From NCBI GenBank assembly GCA_934718785.1, contig CAKVAF010000027.1, forward strand, positions 1 to 8,432: DNA of 8,432 nt, written 5' to 3'. Origin of the DNA: an uncultured Campylobacter sp. (GTDB taxonomy: Bacteria; Campylobacterota; Campylobacteria; Campylobacterales; Campylobacteraceae). Shown here in pieces: positions 5,867 to 8,432 of this stretch. The notes beneath the pieces are model-generated. The model searched no databases and was not told where the DNA came from. It saw only the letters and a program-made list of their open reading frames with translations. The first letter of the stretch is position 1. The number at the start of each line of letters is the position of its first letter. Position numbers and translations under genes: made by a program.

Positions 5867-6990
5867 TTTTTCGTCCAGTCATAAAATTTCAAACTCACGC
5901 TCGCAAGGGCTGCAATGCCCTCTTTTCGCCCGATGAAGCCTAGTTTTTCTGTGGTCGTGGCTTTGATATTTATCCTAAACTCGCCTACACCGAGCGTAGC
6001 GGCGACATTTTGTGCGATTTTTTCTTTAAAGGCTGAGATTTTAGGCGCTTGTGCGATTAAGGTGATATCGGCATTGACAAGCTCAAATCCCACGCTTTGC
6101 ACGAGCGCATAGACTTTTGAGAGTAAATTCATCGAATTTGCGCCTTTAAATTCATCATTTGTGTCAGGAAAATGCTCGCCAATATCTCCAAGCGAGGCTG
6201 CGCCTAAAAGCGCGTCTGTGAGTGCGTGCGCGATCAAATCCCCATCGCTGTGAGCTTTCACGCCCATATTTGCATGCACTTTAATGCCGCCTAAAAGAAG
6301 CGCTCTTTTCTCGCCAAATTCATGCACATCAAAGCCATTGCCAATGAAAATATCATTACTTGGAGCGGGTAAGTTTAAAGTGAATAAATCTTCTTTAAAG
6401 GTGATTTTTTTTGCGCGCTCTTCGCCTTCTACAAACCAAATTTTACCGCCCACGCTTGAAATGGCGGTGCTATCGTCTTTAAACTCGATACCTTGTTTTT
6501 CACCCTTGTCTAAAGCCTTTTTAAGAAGTTTAGTGCGCGAAAGCTGCGGTGTTTGAATGAGCTTTATGCCTTCTCTTTGCAGTAGCTCATCATTATAAAG
6601 CGTGGTGTCAGCGACTTTAAGCGCAGGCGTGATACAATCAGCATTTGCGATATTTTCAATCAAACTCTCACAAAGCCTTTTAGAGATGAAAACCCTAGCA
6701 CTATCACTGACCATCGCAAACTCACTATCCACATACTCAAGTGCGTTTTTCAGGCTTTTAGCGCGGGTGTTTGCGCCTTTTACAAATTCATAATTTGGGG
6801 CAAATTTTTTCATATAAGAAGTGTTACTAGAAGTAACAATTATCTTTTTAAAAGGATAAAATGAGCTTAAATTCTTTGTCGCTACGAGCCATAAAGGCTC
6901 TGCATTTAAGCGAATAAATTGCTTTTTTACAGGCAGATTAAAGCGGGCTGAGTCTCCAGCTGCTAGGATTATAAGGCTTATATCAGGCAT
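5863..6990 (-). CDS. ispDF: Bifunctional IspD-IspF enzyme of the MEP isoprenoid pathway
   Basis: A cytoplasmic fusion enzyme of 375 residues. The N-terminal half (about 1-210) is 2-C-methyl-D-erythritol 4-phosphate cytidylyltransferase. It shows LAAGDSARFN (9-18), Lys22/Lys23 before QF, GANTRAKSL (72-80), SDSAR (95-99), TPQ (147-149) and KITFKEDL (195-202). The C-terminal half (about 215-375) is 2-C-methyl-D-erythritol 2,4-cyclodiphosphate synthase. Its metal ligands are D221, H223 and H255, with HSDGD (247-251), LGDIGEHFPD (267-276), and KATTTEKLGFIGR (343-355). The intermediate IspE step is encoded elsewhere. Such fusions are typical of Campylobacterota. The ATG is preceded by AAAGGA (7000-6995) with a 4-base gap, and a TATAAT at 7027-7022 is a strong promoter candidate. 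It is the first gene of the operon and diverges from mrp. It carries a perfect inverted pair of TGTTACT boxes at 6822-6838. Confidence 0.97.
   Translation of the reverse strand: MPDISLIILAAGDSARFNLPVKKQFIRLNAEPLWLVATKNLSSFYPFKKIIVTSSNTSYMKKFAPNYEFVKGANTRAKSLKNALEYVDSEFAMVSDSARVFISKRLCESLIENIANADCITPALKVADTTLYNDELLQREGIKLIQTPQLSRTKLLKKALDKGEKQGIEFKDDSTAISSVGGKIWFVEGEERAKKITFKEDLFTLNLPAPSNDIFIGNGFDVHEFGEKRALLLGGIKVHANMGVKAHSDGDLIAHALTDALLGAASLGDIGEHFPDTNDEFKGANSMNLLSKVYALVQSVGFELVNADITLIAQAPKISAFKEKIAQNVAATLGVGEFRINIKATTTEKLGFIGRKEGIAALASVSLKFYDWTKK
6822..6838. promoter_or_regulatory. Inverted pair of HP1021/CemR-type boxes inside ispDF
   Basis: TGTTACT-AGA-AGTAACA is a perfect 7-bp inverted repeat. 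Each half fits the TGTTWCW box described for H. pylori HP1021. It lies within codons 52-57 of ispDF (VTSSNT), about 150 bases inside the coding region of the operon that encodes the CemR orthologue. Feedback control is an inference. Isolated single boxes also occur by chance elsewhere in this window. Confidence 0.35.
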
Positions 6991-7021
6991 TTTGTCCTTT
7001 CAAATTTTAATGTGTTACGAT

Positions 7022-7027
7022 ATTATA
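7022..7027 (-). promoter_or_regulatory. -10 box of the ispDF-cemR operon
   Basis: A perfect TATAAT on the minus strand is preceded by a run of eight T (7041-7034 region) and AT-rich sequence, the usual Campylobacter sigma-70 pattern without a -35. Transcription would begin near 7015, giving a 25-base leader with AAAGGA. A near-match to the HP1021 box (TGTTACG, 7013-7019 on the plus strand) lies over the predicted start. Confidence 0.6.
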
Positions 7028-7113
7028 CACTAAAAAAAACTTTATTTAATATTTATTTATATTTTTTCTTCAAAAAATTAACCGAAGTCAAAAAAGAATT
7101 TAATAAATTTGAG

Positions 7114-7119
7114 TAAAAT
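7114..7119 (+). promoter_or_regulatory. Probable -10 box of mrp
   Basis: TAAAAT after GAG lies 29 bases before the mrp ATG, with AT-rich sequence upstream. The predicted leader is about 20 bases and contains AAAGGA at 7136-7141. The divergent ispDF promoter is less than 100 bases away. Confidence 0.45.
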
Positions 7120-7147
7120 TTGCTTAATAAAGAAAAAAGGAAAAATA

Positions 7148-8239
7148 ATGGTCAATGAAATTTATAATAAGCTTAAAAATGTGAAATATCCAGGCTTTGA
7201 AAAGGATATTATGAGCTTTAATTGTGTGAAAAATGTAACGCTTAGTGGCGATGAAGCCTTGATAGAAGTTGAGCTTTTCGCAGCCAATCCAGAGCTTGCA
7301 AACACGCTTAAAAAGGACATCGAGCAAGCTTTAAAAAGCTTAAATTTAAAGCTAAATCTTAAAATCATCCAGCCCAATGCCCCACAAGAGCAAAGCAACA
7401 CGCAAAGTGGGGCAAATCTCGCGCCACAAATTAAAAATTTTGTGATGATTTCAAGTGGCAAAGGTGGCGTGGGAAAAAGCACGACGAGTGTAAATTTAGC
7501 CATTTCTTTAGCAAAAATGGGCAAGAAAGTGGGGCTTTTAGACTTAGACATTTACGGACCTAATATCCCGCGTATGCTAGGCATTGAAAGTGCGAGCCCT
7601 GAAGTTGATGGCGTGAAGCTAAAGCCCATTTTATCGCACGGCGTAGAGACGATGAGTATGGGAGTGCTGATGGCACAGGGGCAAAGTATAGTTTGGCGTG
7701 GGGCGATGATTATGAAAGCTGTAACCCAGCTTTTAAGCGATGTGCTGTGGGGCGAGCTGGATGTTTTGATTATGGATATGCCCCCAGGAACGGGCGATGC
7801 GCAAATTTCTATCGCGCAAAATGTGCCTGTAAGCGCTGGCATTTGTGTCACTACGCCGCAGCTCGTGGCACTTGATGATAGTCGCCGCTCTTTGGATATG
7901 TTTGAGAAGATTCACATCCCTGTGGCTGGGCTGATTGAGACGATGAGTGGCTTTTTATGCCATGATAATGGCAAAATTTATGATATTTTTGGCAAAGGCG
8001 GCGCGCAAAAGCTTGCAAATGAATATAAATGCGAGCTTTTAGCGCAAATTCCACTTGAAATGAGTGTTGTTGAAGCAGGAGATAGTGGCAAGCCTATTAG
8101 CTTTTATGAGCCTGAGAGTGTGAGCGCAAAGGCTTATTACAACGCTGCTTCAAAGCTTTTGGAATTCTTAGATAAGGTCAATTCTCAAGGACTTGCCGAT
8201 AATTCAAGCATTCAGCCCACACAACACACGGGATGTTAG
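7148..8239 (+). CDS. mrp: Mrp/NBP35-type iron-sulfur carrier ATPase
   Basis: A cytoplasmic P-loop ATPase of 363 residues that is expected to carry and transfer Fe-S clusters to target proteins. Residues 1-75 form a MIP18/DUF59-type domain. The ATPase domain (about 95-345) has the deviant Walker A SGKGGVGKS (103-111), DLDIYGPNIPRMLG (132-145), and Walker B VLIMDMPPGTGD (206-217). The family usually has ENMSxxxCxxC, whose cysteines hold a bridging cluster. Here the stretch is ETMSGFLCHDNG (264-275), so Cys271 is kept but the second position is Asn274; the other cysteines are at 26, 233, 295 and 363. The ATG at 7148 is chosen over a TTG at 7109 because AAAGGA (7136-7141) lies 6 bases before it and a -10 box lies inside the longer frame. 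It diverges from ispDF and appears to be a single gene here. Confidence 0.95.
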   Translation: MVNEIYNKLKNVKYPGFEKDIMSFNCVKNVTLSGDEALIEVELFAANPELANTLKKDIEQALKSLNLKLNLKIIQPNAPQEQSNTQSGANLAPQIKNFVMISSGKGGVGKSTTSVNLAISLAKMGKKVGLLDLDIYGPNIPRMLGIESASPEVDGVKLKPILSHGVETMSMGVLMAQGQSIVWRGAMIMKAVTQLLSDVLWGELDVLIMDMPPGTGDAQISIAQNVPVSAGICVTTPQLVALDDSRRSLDMFEKIHIPVAGLIETMSGFLCHDNGKIYDIFGKGGAQKLANEYKCELLAQIPLEMSVVEAGDSGKPISFYEPESVSAKAYYNAASKLLEFLDKVNSQGLADNSSIQPTQHTGC

Positions 8240-8270
8240 TGTTTAATAAATGCCAATTTTCTTGCGATGA

Positions 8271-8295
8271 TGGAATTTAGATTTTATAAATTCCA
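8271..8295 (+). terminator. Hairpin after mrp, possible terminator
   Basis: A perfect 9-bp stem, TGGAATTTA (8271-8279) and TAAATTCCA (8287-8295), has a 7-base loop and starts 32 bases after the mrp stop. No clean T-run follows, so termination is uncertain. The position directly after mrp is suggestive. Confidence 0.35.
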
Positions 8296-8297
8296 CT

Positions 8298-8328
8298 CTT
8301 GTCATTACAAGCTGCTAATAAAGCAAGT
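8298..8328 (+). repeat. Decayed copy of the TCATTGCGAG palindrome
   Basis: TTGTCATTACAAGC (8299-8312) resembles TGTCATTGCGAGC with two substitutions, and AAGCAAGT (8321-8328) resembles the second arm AAGCAATC. It is probably an old copy of the left-end repeat family. The match is imperfect. Confidence 0.35.
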
Positions 8329-8329
8329 G

Positions 8330-8335
8330 TATAAT
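8330..8335 (+). promoter_or_regulatory. TATAAT hexamer near the right edge
   Basis: A perfect TATAAT in the same GTGTATAAT context as the ispDF promoter lies between mrp and the right-end repeat. No T-tract precedes it, and no gene follows within the window. It could serve a gene or RNA beyond the edge, or be chance. Confidence 0.2.
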
Positions 8336-8359
8336 TGATCGGCAAAGAAATTTAAAATC

Positions 8360-8374
8360 CGCGCCGCTGTTTTT
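8360..8374 (+). repeat. CGCGCCGCTGTTTTT motif, copy 3
   Basis: This is identical over 15 bases to 316-330 and is followed, as there, by an AT-rich linker and GGATTGC (8401-8407). The flank TTTAAAATC before it resembles the flank of the inverted copy at 2315-2328. Confidence 0.75.
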
Positions 8375-8400
8375 ATAATTTTTCTTTAAAAATCAATTAT

Positions 8401-8432
8401 GGATTGCCACGCCTTGACTTCGTCAAGTCTCG
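8401..8432 (-). repeat. Palindromic intergenic repeat, copy F (cut by window end)
   Basis: GGATTGC (8401-8407) is followed by an inner perfect stem CTTGAC (8413-8418) and GTCAAG (8422-8427) with a TTC loop. It then reads TCTCG, the start of the closing arm (TCGCAATGAC in the other copies), where the window stops. The inner stem is again unlike those of copies B, C and E. Confidence 0.7.

Noticed and set aside
7109..7147. Thirteen-codon extension of Mrp from a TTG
   Set aside because: The -10 box lies within it, and AAAGGA is positioned for the ATG at 7148. The family N-terminus fits the shorter form.
7162..8054. Several open frames antisense to or in another frame of mrp
   Set aside because: All are shadows of mrp coding sequence with no own start signals.
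8240..8432. A tRNA or small RNA gene after mrp
   Set aside because: No cloverleaf or conserved TTCGA-type loop was seen. The structures present are explained by the hairpin after mrp and the repeat family.

Overview
The window looks like chromosomal DNA of a Campylobacter species or a close relative (Campylobacterota). The evidence is the low GC content, AAGGA-type ribosome binding sites, TATAAT/TAAAAT -10 boxes behind T-rich tracts, a fused IspD-IspF enzyme, and the gene order mrp | ispDF - atypical response regulator - ATP-sulfurylase-like protein. From memory this order matches Cj1606c-Cj1607-Cj1608-Cj1609 of C. jejuni. The species cannot be fixed from the sequence alone.

Layout. Positions 1-422 hold no gene. 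They carry a cluster of short palindromic repeats (TCATTGCGAG...GCAAT type), including a 117-bp fold-back unit. A sodium:neurotransmitter-symporter family transporter follows on the minus strand (423-1829). A small protein gene of about 83 codons (2018-2269, plus strand) has its own promoter-like -10. A MATE-family exporter (2348-3706, minus) uses a TTG start. An AT-rich hairpin separates it from a three-gene minus-strand operon that reads, in transcription order, ispDF (6990-5863), a CemR/HP1021-type response regulator (5866-4976) and an ATP-sulfurylase-like protein (4998-3847). These three genes overlap by 4 and 23 bp. A divergent promoter region (6991-7147) separates ispDF from mrp (7148-8239, plus strand), an Fe-S carrier ATPase. 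The right end (8240-8432) has no gene. It contains a possible mrp terminator hairpin and another copy of the left-end repeat module, cut by the window edge.

How the genes relate. The operon couples isoprenoid precursor synthesis (IspDF) to an atypical regulator. Its Helicobacter and Campylobacter orthologues control metabolism, redox response and replication initiation. The third gene has the ATP-sulfurylase fold but lacks the usual sulfate-binding motif. The NSS and MATE genes look like independent single-gene units. In C. jejuni, as I recall it, pgpA follows the sulfurylase-like gene; here the MATE gene does, so synteny breaks at about 3847.

The most notable points are the following. The NSS transporter has lost two canonical Na1-site ligands. 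The sulfurylase-like and Mrp proteins lack hallmark residues. A perfect inverted pair of HP1021/CemR-type boxes lies inside ispDF. A composite intergenic repeat family has conserved outer arms and variable inner stems, and it is linked to a GC-rich CGCGCCGCTGTTTT motif that occurs three times.
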